A DNA stretch of 30,614 nucleotides from Gnetum montanum (Eukaryota; Streptophyta; Gnetopsida; Gnetales; Gnetaceae), in contig MNCI01011922.1 of NCBI GenBank assembly GCA_015680685.1, positions 45,877-76,490 of the forward strand, given 5' to 3'. The position numbers were made by a program, and so were the translations under genes. Below, one piece after another: positions 1 to 11,546 of this stretch (the stretch's first letter is position 1; each line of letters begins with the position of its first letter). The notes under the pieces were generated by a model, which did no database searches, was not told the origin of the DNA, and saw only the letters and a program-made list of their open reading frames with translations.

Positions 1-2055
1 TCTCTTGCCTTTTATAGTAGCCCACATTTGTGGTAAAACCTTATACTTAACTAGTTAGTAAAAATGCTTAGGATTTTTCTACACATCCTCCCAAGAGATA
101 TTCCAATTTTTCAACCATTACATCCTTTAAAAACACCAACAATGGTTTTGTGAATCCTCAAGAATTTTTTTTAGAGAATTTCTCTTGCCTTGAGATATGC
201 AAGCTACAAGTGTATGTAATAAATTAGCATAAGGCTCTTGCTCAAATAATAACATTGAGTAAAGTGTTTGCGTCTTCTCCTTTAACTCATTGAGAAGAAA
301 AGTTTTTTGCACTTTTCCAATGTCTTTTCAAAGTTTAGTAGTAAGTCCAAGTCCCCAAATAACACATTTATACAATACAATAGGATAGATGATAGTATGG
401 AAAATTTATTTTTTGACCTTTGAAGTTAAAATTCCTAAATCTTTGCATTTGTTTTTGAAAGCTACAAAGCTTTTAAACCTGCTGATATTTTTCTTTAAGG
501 CACTTCTATCCTATGTAATTATCCACATAAATGAGACCCAAATTTTTAAAAGAATCTGCTATGTGGACTTTTAAAATGGAAGTTATAATAGGTATTTCTT
601 ATACCCTACATCATCAATTTGGTTTTATCTACATTCACTTGAAGATCATATAAATGATAGTAATTTTCTAAAATTTATAACATATTTTACATACCTTTTA
701 CAGTAGTGAAGATTAAGGCAACATCATCTATATATAAAAGAAAATTTACTACTTTGGATCCAATTTTGATAGCATGACTATCTTACCCATTACACAATCA
801 TTCTTGCATTTCATCAATAAAGATACCAAAGAGAGTTGGAGAAAGTGGATAACCTTTCTAAATTCCAATTTTGCTTTGGAATTGAAATTTTTTCTTTGAA
901 TTGCTATTTGTAATTTCAATAATCACTCCTTATACAATCTTTGAGTTGCTATAATTAAATTTGAAGAGAGACAAATTTTATGCAAACAAAACCATAGTTT
1001 TTTATAGATCATTGAATCATATGCTTTTGTAAAATCCATATAATGAATAAAAAAAAATTATTCATCTTTTTGGCAAACTTCATGCAATGTCTAATAGTAA
1101 CTATTTGCTTAGTAGTTGAGTGATTTTATCTAAAACCTGCTTAACATCTTGCCCTTACTTGGTTACCTTCAACCTAAGAAATGATTTTCTTTTCCAGTAG
1201 AGTGCCAACCACTTAGCAAAAATATTACTGACAACCATCATTTGATAATTGTTCAAATTATTATTTGTATCCCCATTTTTATTTAATAAAAAAGCTTTAC
1301 TAATTTTCCAATGTTGATTTAATCCTTACTCCATTGCTAAATTTAATTTGTGCAAAAGTTTTCTATGAATAGTAGATCCTACCCACTTTAATAATTATGC
1401 ATATAAACCATTTGAATATATAGCTTTACTAGATGTTAGCTTTTAAATACCCCCTATGACTCTTTAAAGAGCAAAAGTCTATTTGTTATGTGTTACATTT
1501 ATATATTTTTCCTTAACTTTTGGGGTGAGTCTATACTTAAATTACTTTCTATTCTTATTTTTTGTGTGTGAGAAACAATTTGAATTTGCAACAACAACTC
1601 TACATGATGATGACAAGACTCCACTAAATCTTCTTCAACTTTCAACTCAATAATATGAGTATCTTTATAAGAATATAAAAGCAAATCAATGCAAGAGATA
1701 TCTTAACGTATTGTGAAAGTAAATGGTGAAGATTGAGGAAATCTAACAAAACCATTATAAATCAGAAGATTAAAATTTTAGTCTATTCTAATCATTATTG
1801 ACTTATCTTATTAATAGTGCCATTTATAGAATGTTGTGTTCAACTGTGATCTTATCTAAGTTGCCAACATTATGTTGCCATTGAATAATTTTTCTCCACT
1901 GCAAACCTATCCTTGCATTAAAACTTTTAGAAATAGATACTAAGCCTTTTGCTAAAAATTCTATTATATCTCTACCTAGGAACTAAAAATGATGATCCCA
2001 AGATAGCTCTATAGAATTGTACAATGTAGAATCTTTAGAAGAAAAATAGCATATG
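1..2055 (-). pseudogene. LINE-type non-LTR retrotransposon, endonuclease end and reverse transcriptase (decayed)
   Basis: Read on the minus strand, this stretch gives broken pieces of a LINE polyprotein in the expected order. An FNARIG piece of the endonuclease (family form GDFNAR) lies at about 1908-1930. A QAGFR-like piece lies at 1120-1141, KAYDSMIYKKLW (RT motif A region) at about 993-1033, YPLSPTLFGIFIDEM at about 805-855, and LLYIDDVAL (the catalytic Y-x-D-D box) at about 714-740. A post-RT segment beginning VQKTFL lies at about 127-320. Stops and frameshifts lie between all of these. The 5' part of the same element is in the right flank at 30415-30614, because a later element is inserted at 2056-2060. 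The 3' end lies beyond the left edge. Motif content and order are seen in the sequence. Assignment to a LINE is firm; the clade is not settled. Confidence 0.82.
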
Positions 2056-2060
2056 GTAAG
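2056..2060. repeat. Target-site duplication GTAAG, left copy (outer element)
   Basis: GTAAG stands immediately left of the TGATGAG end of the left LTR and again immediately right of the CTCATCA end of the right LTR (30410-30414). A perfect 5-bp duplication is the usual product of Ty3/Gypsy integrase. Confidence 0.9.
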
Positions 2061-2895
2061 TGATGAGCAATGACGTACCCCTACACTCAACCATACGAAT
2101 ACGAGCGTTTCATGCACGATCCGGTCGAATTCCAAGGACTAAGTGCTTATGCACCCTTGTAGAACAAGGATGGGTTGATTAATCGTTATCTTCCCAAACT
2201 TACTTGTATGTCATGATTGTATGGTTAAGTAAGCTTGAGGCATATGATTTTTATAGCTTTTATGTCTTGCTGCTAATAAGGGAGGAGAGAGAGAGATAAC
2301 TAAGTAACTAATTTAACTTAACTATTGATTAACTAGGCTTTAACTAATCCTAACACCAATATTCATTCTCACTTGCCATACACATCCTGAACTAACACAA
2401 CACTATTAGGATTACCAAATGCTAATCGTTACTGGGTTACCAAGTGTTACACGCATGCTTGAAGTGATTGTACTGTGTGTGTTAATAACAAAAATGTAAA
2501 GTGCATAAAATAAAATAAAATAAAATAAATGCAAAAGAAAAGAAAAGAAAATAAATGTGTAAGAAAAAAAATCTCAAGTGCTACAAGGATGGATCAAAGA
2601 GCTTGTCTTTATTACCGTACACAAGGTGTGCTCAGGTACATAATGCTCGAATAAAGATCCATCCACACTTAGACCTCCTACTACAGGCACTTGGAAAATA
2701 CTCTAACTACAAAAGTTTCGCTACTTGACTACTAAAAAACTTCCAAAAGACTTCCCTCTAAATTGTACCCCTGGGCATTGTATTTAGAGGGTTGGGAGCA
2801 ACTACTCTAATAATTAGAAAAACTGCCACTCTAATAATTAGAGAAACTACCACTATGATGATTAGAATAACCCACTAGAGTAATTACTCTTATCA
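2061..2895 (-). repeat. 3' LTR of the outer Athila-like element
   Basis: This 835-bp copy begins TGATGAG and ends ATCA. The partner LTR has a perfect terminal inverted repeat (TGATGAG and CTCATCA). In the first 205 aligned bases of the two LTRs I count about 24 mismatches, all but one of them transitions. It contains a (TAAAA)n run near 2508-2530 and a 24-bp tandem repeat at 2804-2873. The TATA box present in the partner LTR is damaged here. Confidence 0.9.
2804..2873. repeat. 24-bp tandem repeat with palindromic core in the outer LTR (U3 side)
   Basis: Three units start at 2804, 2828 and 2852. The core CTCTAATAATTAGAG has perfect 7-bp arms around one central base. The same three units at 24-bp spacing occur in the other LTR (30318-30387). 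On the minus strand this lies just inside the upstream edge of U3, where enhancer repeats are common. Confidence 0.75.
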
Positions 2896-2904
2896 TACCC
2901 CCAT
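2896..2904 (-). other. Polypurine tract of the outer element
   Basis: The minus strand reads ATGGGGGTA directly before the 3' LTR. A G-rich run next to the 3' LTR is where plus-strand priming occurs in LTR elements. It is short, so the call rests mainly on position. Confidence 0.55.
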
Positions 2905-4880
2905 GACTGAATGAAAACTCATCCTTGAGTTCCTTATAAAATACTGGAAAGGTATGGGATTATTGACTAATTGACAATTGACGATGGAATGGAATGACAA
3001 ACTCAACATGCTCAGTGAATGGATCAATAAGCATATTATAGCATTAGTGTTCATGACCATTGTGGTGAACACTCATACATAAATGACATCCAAGCCTTTA
3101 TTTGGCAACTTGAAGAGAAAAAGAGAGAGAGAGAAGATGGAGCATGTTGCTGCCAATGCCGAGATTGCGCCTTCCATTATTTATCCATAACCATGCCATC
3201 AAATTTGCTCCTTTCGTAAATGCTCCAGTTCTGGTCCATCTTGAGTGCTTCCTCCAAGCCTAGTCCATTATTTGTATGATCGCCATCTGCACACACAACA
3301 TAGTCACAAATAAGCAAGGATTGATAAACCACAATGCAGTTGATACCTTGCCTCGATATGAAGTGCATTGGCTAAGTTGTGGTTATGGCAAGAACTGGTT
3401 TGGAGATTTATCACAGGTGACTAACCAAGGTGTAGGGGTTAGGTGGATAGTAAAATGGAGAAAATTTAAAAATTTGTGCCAGGGCCTCCATGACTAAGAG
3501 CAAACCTCCAATAGCTATAAGATGGAAAAAATATGAGGAACAAGAAAGATGGAAAAAATAACAACGGTAATGCCAATAAAATGGATGTTATGGATGGAGA
3601 TGAAACAAGAGATGATTGATTGCAGGAAATGTTTAAGAAAAAGAACTTAACAATTGCACCAAAAAGGAATGCCAGTGGGTCCTCCCCAAAGCAGGCTCAT
3701 GCCTTTTATGCCCTGACAAACCCACAAACCAAAGAGTTCGTAGGCTCTAGGAATGTCATTTGGAAGCAAGAGTTAAAAGCTTACCCACAAGAATTCACCA
3801 AAGAAAAACAATTCATCAACCCAATGAGGTGGAAAATGGGAACAAAGATGGAGAGGAGAGAATGGAACGGAATCCCAAGAACAAGGTTGTGTAAAGCCCC
3901 TTGTGTATTTCATGGTTAAGATAACTAAGTAGAACTCATCCCAAATCCAGACTCAAACCAATCACATTCATTGACCTCACATCAATACACTTGGTCAATC
4001 CATCCTCTTGAAGCAACAAGAATTCCTTCCTTCACAAAGAGTGACCACCATCCCGAAGAGAGCAAGATGGAGAAGTAAGAAGCGAGAAAGGGTCTTAGTT
4101 AGAGGGAACCTTCAGGCATGGGTAACATGTCTTTCCAGTTCCATAACCAGTGCTTGTAGCTCATATTGCTTTATTATGTCTAAGGGGTGTGCTTTGAATT
4201 CTCACTTTTCTCTTTTTTTTTTATTTTTTATTTTTTTTGCATGAGAACCACACCATGCAAAGACTTATTTTTATTCACTCAGTTTCCTGATTTTTGAACA
4301 ATGTCAGAATGGAAAAAAACCCAAGAAAAAGCATCCAAACACCCAAGAGAATGGCTAGCACAAATGCATTGAATCCCCTTGAAGTTACACCCTTTTCATC
4401 CTTGAAGTATTTCCTTGGTTTGAAAAGTACCTAGCTACTAATTCATTAAAAGTTTACTTAGAAAAAGAGGACTGTATAGTTCTAAGCTAAAGGAGACCAT
4501 AAAGTTGTATGGATGAGTGGATGACGTGGACTCATTACCTATTTTACCAAAAGAGCCATACCTTAATATCAACATCATAATTCAAAGGTAAAAATCAAAC
4601 ATTAGCAATCAATATGATATAATTCAATCCACCATCATGAGCACTTATTGGATGATGAATAAAAGTAAATCAAGCAAACAAAGAAATAGTAAAAATATGA
4701 ATGATGGTGTAAAAAAAAAAAGTTGAAAGAATGTGTAAAACAAAAATTCAAAAAGAATTGAGGGCCTAGAATAGTTAGCATAGGTGGCCATCTCCCCCAT
4801 GACTAAGTTGGAAGGAGGAGATACAAAATAGTGAGCAACGTTTTCCATCAACAAAGGTAGCATGTGCACTGGTTGTCCTA
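2905..4880 (-). other. 3' tail of the outer element between integrase and 3' LTR, no recognisable gene
   Basis: About 2 kb follows the integrase on the minus strand. Athila elements often carry an env-like frame here. I see no long frame, signal peptide or membrane segment on the minus strand. A 99-codon frame on the plus strand (3620-3919) has no recognised motif. A T-rich run lies at 4204-4239. The stretch could be a decayed env-like region or plain untranslated sequence. Confidence 0.5.
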
Positions 4881-4889
4881 AGCTCATGG

Positions 4890-6228
4890 AAAGGTTTGGT
4901 TTGTTGTACGTTGACCAACAGTTTCTTATCTGGGCTCTCAGGTTTGTATATTTTCATGGCCCCTAAAGGAAAAGTTGCATAAATAATATAAGGTCCTTCC
5001 CATAATGTTTAAAATTAGTATGTTGTGGCACATGTGTGCGATTCCAGTAGAGAACCCTATCTCCTAGTTGATATTTAACTTTCCTAATCCTTAAGTCATG
5101 ACGTTGTTTATTGAATGCCTTGTGCAACTTGTTAGATGATAGGGCAGCTAGTCAATTTTCATCTAGCAAGTTAAGGGTTACTAACCATTATTTCTGTACT
5201 AGATCAAGATCAAGGTTGAGATCACATGCCATGGATAGTGTATGGAGCTCAATTTGAATGGGGAGCATTGGTAATTTACCGTACACTAACTCATAGGGAG
5301 AGTAGCTTGTAGGGAGTTTCCATGTGGAGCGATATGCCCAAAGAGCATTGTTCAGTTTAGTGCTCTGGTCTTGACTAAACTTGCTAATAGTTCTTGTCAA
5401 TATCTTCATAATCTCCCTATTGGTGACTTCGGCTTGACCGTTCACTTGGGGGGTGGTATGGTGTTGTCAGTTTGTGTTCAACCCCCAAGTGTTTCATTAA
5501 TTCTAAAAAGTTGCACTTGTGAAGTGGGTACCATTATCTAAAATAAGTGCATGAGGTACACCAAACCTATTTATGATTTGTTGTTGAACAAATCGTGCAG
5601 CTGTAGATGATGTATAATTCTTAACAGTAGCTGCTTTTGCCTATTTAGTTAGGTAATCAATAGCAACAATGATACAAGATTTTCCATTAGACATTGGTGT
5701 AATTGGTCCCATAAAATCAATTCCCCAAATGTTGAAGGGTTCTAATAGTTGAATCCATTATTATGGACCCTCCATTCTAGCAGTCATTTCCCCATCATGT
5801 TGAGAATGCTTACAAGATTGGACGAAACGATGGGCATCCCAAAATAATGTAGGCCAATAATATCCTGTAAGTAGGATCTTGGTGGTTGTTCATCTCCCAA
5901 CGTAATGACCCCCATAAGGACCCTCATGAGCATCTTGGAGAACTTGCCGTTGATCTATATCAGGAACACACCATCAAACCAAGCCATCAGGACACACTTT
6001 GTAAAGTTGCCCATTGATCTCCATAAAGTACTTGGCTCGGTGAAGAAATTGTTGTTTCTTCTTAAGGTTTAACTCTTGTGGTGTTTGTTGGGTGAGGAGA
6101 TAGGCAAGAATGCTATTGTTCCAGTTTGTCTCCATGGGTGATTGATTATTCACTACACTAGCAAAGAGGAATTCATCAGGAAAATAATCAGAAATTGGAT
6201 ACTTGTCCTCTTTGTTGTCCCATCGCAA
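4890..6228 (-). pseudogene. Integrase of the outer Athila-like element (decayed)
   Basis: The integrase inserts the cDNA into the genome. Pieces on the minus strand follow the family order. An N-terminal segment before the zinc-binding part begins MRWDNKEDKYP at 6228. A GHYVGRTTTKILLTGYYWPTL-like stretch lies near 5860-5910. The core keeps [10 protein letters not shown] (first Asp, near 5720), LILDNGTHF (second Asp, near 5550) and NGQAEVTNREI (catalytic Glu, near 5415-5445). An ALWAYRSTWKLPTSYSPYELVYGK segment, typical after the core, lies at about 5270-5350. The C-terminal part fades out near 4890. Many in-frame stops are present, for example around 5470-5530 and 5760. No chromodomain was seen. 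Confidence 0.82.
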
Positions 6229-6600
6229 CTAAAATAAATGATCAACAAGTACATTCTTAGTGCCTTTACGATCAATCATCGTAAGATCGAAATCTTGTAA
6301 GATTACAAGCCATTGTATGATACAAGGGCTTACCATTGGCTTATTCATGAGAAACCTTATTGCACTATGATCTGTATGTATATATACTTTTTCTTCCAAT
6401 ACATAGTGTCTAAACTTTTCTAGTACAAACACTACAACCATTAATTCTTTCTCTATGGTAGTGTAGTTAAGTTGTGCACCAACGATACTTCTACTTGCAC
6501 AGTGGATGTAATAATGACACTTCTGGTCATCTAACTATGTAAGTATGGCTCCTAAGGCATAGTTGGATGTGTCAATCATGATATGGAATGGTTTGGACTA
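6229..6600 (-). pseudogene. RNase H of the outer Athila-like element (decayed)
   Basis: This domain removes the RNA strand during reverse transcription. Minus-strand pieces run from HIMIDTSNYALGAILTQ (about 6540-6590, first catalytic Asp) through NYTTIEKELMVVVFVLEKFRHYV (about 6400-6470, catalytic Glu) to YIHTDHSAIRFLM (about 6350-6385, catalytic Asp) and DRKGTKNVLVDHLF at the end. It follows RT directly, as in Ty3/Gypsy pol. Stops separate it from RT at about 6600 and from the next block at about 6230. Confidence 0.85.
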
Positions 6601-7833
6601 GTCAGGAGCTTGTAGAATGGGTGTTTCCACTAGCTTTTGTTTTAGAGTTTGAAAAGCTAATTTGCATTCCTTGGTCCACTCTAAAGGTATGTCTTTTTTT
6701 GTTAATTCCACCAATGATTTGGCAACCTTTGAATAGTTCTCCATGAATCTCCTATTGTAGCCAGTATGTCCAAGGAATGATTGAATATCTTTGACAATTT
6801 CTGGTTGATGGGTAATTGCTTGGATAACTTTGATTTTCTCAAGGTCTACCTCTATCCCTGTGTGTGAGATTTTGTGCCCTAGTACTATGCCCTCTTGGAC
6901 CATCAAATGGCTTTTTTGCCAATTGAGCCTCAAATTGGTTTCTACACATCTTTTTAACACTTTCTCTAACTAGTCCAAGACTTGATCAAAGTTTGCGCCA
7001 TAGGTGGAGAAATCATCCATAAAGACTTCTACACCATTTCCTATCTGCTATTGGAAGATGCTTAGAACTAGTTGTTGAAATGTTGTAGGGGCATTGCACA
7101 AGCCAAATGGCATTTGTTTGTATGCAAATGTTCCCCAAGGACTAGTGAACGTAGTCTTGGCTTGGTCTTCTGGGGCTATTTGTATTTGATTATATCCACT
7201 ATATCCATCCAGAAAACTATAGTAGTGATGCCCTATGATGGTGTCTAAGACTTGGTCAACAAATGGCAACGGAAAGTAATCTTTGAATGTTACCATATTC
7301 AGTAGCCTAAAATCTATGCACATCCTCCATTTTCCTTCCTTTTTAGGCACAATAACTAAGGGGCTAATCCATTCACTATCAGTAATGGTGTATATGAACC
7401 TAGCCTTGAGAAGTTGTTCGATTTCTTCCTTGACTACTTGCTTCAACTTTGGGTTCAAATGCCTTTGCTGTTGGCTTCGAGGCTTCATGGAGGGGTCAAT
7501 GTAAATCCTATGATGTCATATCTTAGGATCTATTCCAGTTAATTCGAGACATGACCAAGTGAAGGCTTTTGACCATCTATTGATTACCTTCAAGAGTTCT
7601 TCTTTCTGTTGAGGAGCAAGCTTAGCATTGATAATTACCAATTTTCCATTTTTAAAAAATGTGCTAGTGGGAAATGGTTTTAGCTTGAGGGGCTCCTGCT
7701 TAAATTTCTCAAGGATTTCCAGCTTCCCCCAGTTGACATTTTCAAGGTTAAGACTTGGAAGTTGGCGATGGACTTGCTCTAATGCGTCTATGCTATCGAT
7801 GTAAGCGCAAGTCAAACCCTCAATTGGTTCCAT
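6601..7833 (-). pseudogene. Reverse transcriptase of the outer Athila-like element (decayed)
   Basis: The enzyme copies element RNA into DNA. Minus-strand reading gives an N-terminal linker (7833-7516, with FTWSCLELTGIDPKI at its end) and then VPKKEGKWRMCIDFRLLN, SFLDGYSGYNQIQIAPEDQ and FAYKQMPFGLCNAPTTFQ within 7048-7488. The catalytic box FMDDFS lies at 7006-7023, and LGHKISHTGIEVD and FLGHTGYNRRF lie within 6700-6900. The F-M-D-D-F-S form and its neighbours match the Athila type known from plants. Stops at about 7510, 7045 and 6965 break the frame, but domain order and key residues remain clear. Confidence 0.9.
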
Positions 7834-7887
7834 GCATATGAGTGAACTGCTTTCTGGATCAGCTATTAGCCACTAGGTGTCTTTCTA

Positions 7888-8478
7888 TTATGTGGTTGCT
7901 GCATATAGGAATCTTTGTATGTTAATCATTTGTGCACATTGATTGCATGTAGGCAATGCTAAACTTTGCACAAACCATGACCTTTGCACGTAATTACACC
8001 CTATGTCACTATACGCAATGCACAAAACTTTCTTCTTCTCAATCTTTTTGAATGTAGTTTCCTTTGATATTTCTAGGGAAAGATCATGGATTCCTAGGCA
8101 TGCGTCGATGGTGCTTAGCCATGCTCTTCCCATTATGATTGGGAAGTTCCCCTTACCGTTGTTCACCTAAATCACTAGGAAGTCAGATGGGTACAACTAC
8201 TCACAAATAGTGGTAACAATGTCGTCCACCAGTTCCAATGGGATAGTGATGAACCGGTCAGCCAACTCTAGATGGATGTTGCTTTTTTTCAATGGAGGCA
8301 GGTTCCAGGCCTTGTACATTTCTTGAAAAATCAAGTTGAAACCAGAACCTGAATCCAACAGAGCCTTGCACGGTGCATTTTCAGTGATTTGTAAGTATAT
8401 CAAAGGACTCCTAGGATCAGAGAATTTCCTGGGAAGGTGGCCAGCTTTGATCCAATCGGTGATGACATGTATTAGCAT
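7888..8478 (-). pseudogene. Aspartic protease of the outer Athila-like element (decayed)
   Basis: Retroviral-type protease cleaves Gag-Pol. The minus strand shows ALLDSGSGFNLI at about 8345-8375, where D-S-G is the active site, followed by LELADRFITIPLELVDDI. After a break it shows FPIIMGRAWLSTIDACLG near 8090-8150, which corresponds to the conserved I-L-G-R-x-x-L segment near the protease C-terminus. Two stops fall between 8165 and 8200. It sits between the Gag linker and RT, as expected. Confidence 0.85.
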
Positions 8479-9060
8479 GACCGTATGCGTTGAGTGCGGT
8501 GGTTGAGTTAAAGGAGGCTATGAAGTTTTGATTGATACTGAGGCATCTAAGGAATTAGCCGCTTGTGATTGCAAGGGCTTGGCTAGATTGTTGGTTCTAA
8601 AGAAAGGTCTTTTCTTCATGTGGTTGTTGGAACTAATAGTAGGTTGAGAGTTAACAACCCTCATGGCATAACGTTGTTGTGGCTAGGTAGGGATTTCACC
8701 TTGCATCATGAGAGCAAGTGGTAGTGAAGCTATTGGTGGAAGAGATGTTGTTGGATGAGAAGGATGATATGCTTGCAGAATATTTCCTCTAGAAGAGGGA
8801 GTTCCATAATACTCGTGGGCTTGGTAGTGAGGTTGAGGAGTGACATGACCAGTAGAGTCATGTGGGGAGTTTGCTACTGTACGTAATATCCATATAGGTC
8901 AAGCTGCCAGTAAGGATACTATTGCCTGGGTGGTGGCATTCCCCATGATTGTGGGTGCTTCCACTATTAATATTGCTCAATCGGTTGTGGTGGAGTTCCA
9001 CTCGAATAACATGTTAAGGGTTGGTGGAACTGCCTTGGGTTACCTTGAGCATAAGGTAAC
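8479..9060 (-). pseudogene. Gag-protease linker of the outer element
   Basis: The minus strand, in the protease frame, gives low-complexity sequence rich in Pro, His, Gln and Ser, with pieces such as HVTPQPHYQAHEYYG (near 8820-8865) and SHPTTSLPPIASLPLALM (near 8705-8760). Several stops occur. Linkers of this kind commonly join nucleocapsid to protease in plant Gypsy elements. No domain is recognised. Confidence 0.6.
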
Positions 9061-9137
9061 CTTTGGGGTGTTTGCCTTTTGTTTAATCATGGGTTGAGTG
9101 CATACACCCTAGACTCTTGCAAATGTGAGATTACAGG

Positions 9138-9176
9138 GCAACATCTCTTAGGATGGTCATATTGACATATCTCACA
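9138..9176 (-). other. Zinc knuckle (nucleocapsid) of the outer Gag
   Basis: The minus strand encodes C-E-I-C-Q-Y-D-H-P-K-R-C-C. This fits a C-x2-C-x3-H-x4-C knuckle if the last Cys is used. Confidence 0.65.
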
Positions 9177-10152
9177 TCCACTATCATTGTCTATTTTTGA
9201 ATCCACAACCTCTTCAATGATGGAAACTTTGCCCTTACCCTTGCTACATGCATGCTCAATCTCTTTATTTTTTCTTTTCTCACTACCTTGCTCTCTAGAC
9301 TCCTACTATTTTAGGAATAGTTTGAAATCTATTGTCTAGGGAATCTCACATTTGGTCTACCTTTGCTAAAACTTCTGATGTCATCTTTTGGATAGGTAAA
9401 GTTTTCTTATTTACTATCTCTTCGAGTGGTGACTCTTCTTCATCCTCAAAAAATCTTACTCCCCTCTTCCAAAGAAAAGGATCTCAGTTATACTCTTCCA
9501 CACTTTCTCTCTTCTGTAGCTCACCTTCTTCCTTAGCAACTTGCTCCAATAGTCTTTGAATTTGATGGGACCTAAGCTCGGATAGTCTTCCTTGGGCATA
9601 AGTTCCAAGGGTTCTTCTTGTTTCATGCCTAAGCCCATCCACAAGATAGTGCAGTTGATCCCTTTGCTAATAACCATGGCCAGGACAATGATGTAACAAT
9701 GCATAGTATTGGCCCATCATAGCATCCAAGGGTTCATGTCCTCCTTGTTTCCAGCCTTGGATTTGCTTTTGCAAGTTAGACACTTGGGAGTACGTTTGGT
9801 ACTTGTCATTAAATAGTTCTAACATAGTACTCCATCTATGAATGGATTCCAGTTCTGAAGACTGGTACCAGCTTTCCACTTCTTTAACTAATGTCTATGA
9901 GAACAACTTAAGTTTTTGCCATTCATTCTTTATGTTCTGTAAGGCACACGCATCATGGAATGCTTGTAAGTGATTTTGAGGATTAGTGTTGTATCCCTCT
10001 TCAAATTGTGGAATATTGTTCATATCTAATCTCTTGATCCTACTATCTTTCTGATGCCTTGTTGAAATTCTAACAGCCTCAATTATGTCCAACATACTTC
10101 GAGTAGCGAGTAGGGGTTCATCATGATCATCTCGTCCATAGCATCTATGATG

Positions 10153-10157
10153 CCTAT
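10153..10157. repeat. Target-site duplication CCTAT, left copy (inner element)
   Basis: CCTAT directly precedes the TGAAACACC start of the 5' LTR. It is repeated directly after the 3' LTR at 28605-28609. Confidence 0.93.
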
Positions 10158-10379
10158 TGAAACACCATAAAATTTCAAGCTTAGTACTTCTCCAACAAGA
10201 ATCGAGCTAAGTCATGATGTTCCCTAACATGACTAAAGCTTGAGGGCCCCACAGACAGCTTCAAGCGGAGTCGAACTCAACAAGGAGCAGTTCCCTAGGA
10301 CCCACAGACGACCATGGCGACATTTGGTATCAAACATAGCAACTTCGGAGATCAAGATACTTAGTTTTCACCAAGTATA

Positions 10380-10830
10380 CATTCTCAGCGTATACGCCCA
10401 GGTTCACATTCTCAGCCTATATGCCCAGCGTATACGCTCAAGTTCACATTCTCAGCATATACGCCCAACGTACACATCCACAGCGTATACGCCCAGCATA
10501 CATGCCTCACATGTACAGTTAGCATGTATGACTGATGTATACACCTGGCATGCAATCCCCGAAGACGACATGGAGACAACACTGCAGAGCAAGAGTTGGC
10601 ACAGAACATCAACTCACACAGACAGAGCAATCATCAATGTTGACATCATACATCCTAGAGTCTATACGTTGAGTATTACATTCTGTACGCCCAGCGTATA
10701 CGCTCAGTAGACACAACGTATACGCCCAGCGTATACGCTCATTAGACCTAGCATATACAACGTATACGTCCTACATGCCCAGTGTATACGCCCAAAGTCT
10801 ACGCCCACCAGATACAACATATACACCCAG
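10380..10830. repeat. Cluster of AGCGTATACGCT-type palindromic words in U3 of the 5' LTR
   Basis: Exact or near copies of the perfect 12-bp palindrome occur many times, for example at 10387-10397, with decayed versions such as AACGTATACG and AGCATATACG. The corresponding part of the 3' LTR (27425-27920) is built the same way. The position just upstream of the TATA box suggests a regulatory role; that is inference. Confidence 0.75.
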
Positions 10831-10925
10831 TAGATGCAACATGTTGTACACTTGTAAAATTTTATTCTTTCGCACCCGGTCAATGCGCCACGTGTCGCCC
10901 AACCCGAGTCAAACGTCTAAACCTG

Positions 10926-10933
10926 TATAAAAA
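10926..10933 (+). promoter_or_regulatory. TATA box of the inner 5' LTR
   Basis: TATAAAAA lies after the U3 repeats and about 590 bp before the LTR end. The 3' LTR keeps the same box at 28006-28013. It is the best candidate for the core promoter of the sense transcript, with the start expected some 30 bp downstream. Confidence 0.65.
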
Positions 10934-11529
10934 TCCTAATTTTTCATTAGATCGGGGTTGGCAATTTTGGGTTAAACCAGAGAAAAAAACAGAGATGCTA
11001 AGAACCAGAACAGAGAATCTTGTACGCTGGACCTCAACCCTGTACACTGAGCATACAGCCTCTACGCTGTGCCTATAGTTTAAACCAGCACATAGTCATC
11101 CCTGCATCCACCAGGGCTATTCGTCCGCCTTGTGTAAAAGCCACAACTGCATTAGACCGGTGCATTGTAACTCTCACTTTGCAATAATATTGCTACATTT
11201 TTTTCCTAAAATCTGTTATAGTTTTTCATTAATTGTTGCATGTTTACTTTTTAGGCCCTCATACGTTTACGCTTTGTTTATACCAATTACGTTGTTTACA
11301 TTTCATTTTACATCTGTTACGCCATTCACATATAACCCAGCATATAACACCTCGGTGTACGTTTGGGGAAATCCTTGCTTGATCCACGTGCGGACCACTC
11401 AAGGTACTCTACCTTCGTTAATTCCAGCTTGCCCTCATGCAAAGGTAGGGTCTTCTGTGCATGTTCGGAGATCTCTTGGTTTCTGTTTCCTTCCCAACGG
11501 AGACTGACGATTTCAGACGGTACAAAAAT

Positions 11530-11546
11530 TGGCGCTAGAAAGAGGG
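11530..11546 (+). other. Primer-binding site of the inner element
   Basis: TGGCGCTAGAAAGAGGG begins 5 bases after the LTR end. It starts like other plant Gypsy primer sites (TGGCGC) but then departs from the tRNA-Asp form TGGCGCCGTTGCCGGGGA. I do not assign the tRNA. Confidence 0.7.

Larger units (their letters stand above)
9061..10157 (-). pseudogene. Gag of the outer element, C-terminal part (decayed, cut by the nested insertion)
   Basis: Gag builds the particle. The minus strand from 10157 gives one frame with several stops. It contains LDMNNIPQFEEGYNTNPQNH, FHDACALQNIKNEWQKLKLF, WSTMLELFNDKYQ, GWKQGGHEPLDAMMGQYYA and HHCPGHGY, matching the plant retrotransposon Gag layout. A zinc knuckle is at 9138-9176 (CEICQYDHPKRC, then C). 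The N-terminal part of the same gene lies at 28610-29550, on the other side of the inserted Tat-like element. Stops at about 9893, 9665 and 9455 break it. Confidence 0.8.
10158..11524 (+). repeat. 5' LTR of the inner Tat-like element
   Basis: It starts TGAAACACC and ends CGGTACA, next to the primer site. Over the first 205 bases I count 16 differences from the 3' LTR, every one a transition. The U3 part (about 10380-10830) is packed with AGCGTATACGC-type words. A TATAAAAA box lies at 10926-10933. Short frames inside the LTR have no recognisable content. Confidence 0.93.

Noticed and set aside
3620-3919. 99-codon plus-strand frame in the 3' tail of the outer element
   Set aside because: It is antisense to the element, short, has no recognised motif and no matching exons or signals nearby.
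2896-4880. An env-like gene of the Athila type
   Set aside because: The position would fit, but no long frame, signal peptide or membrane segment is visible on the minus strand.
10240-10710. 156-codon frame within the 5' LTR
   Set aside because: It consists mainly of translated AGCGTATACGC repeats. The homologous part of the 3' LTR breaks the frame.
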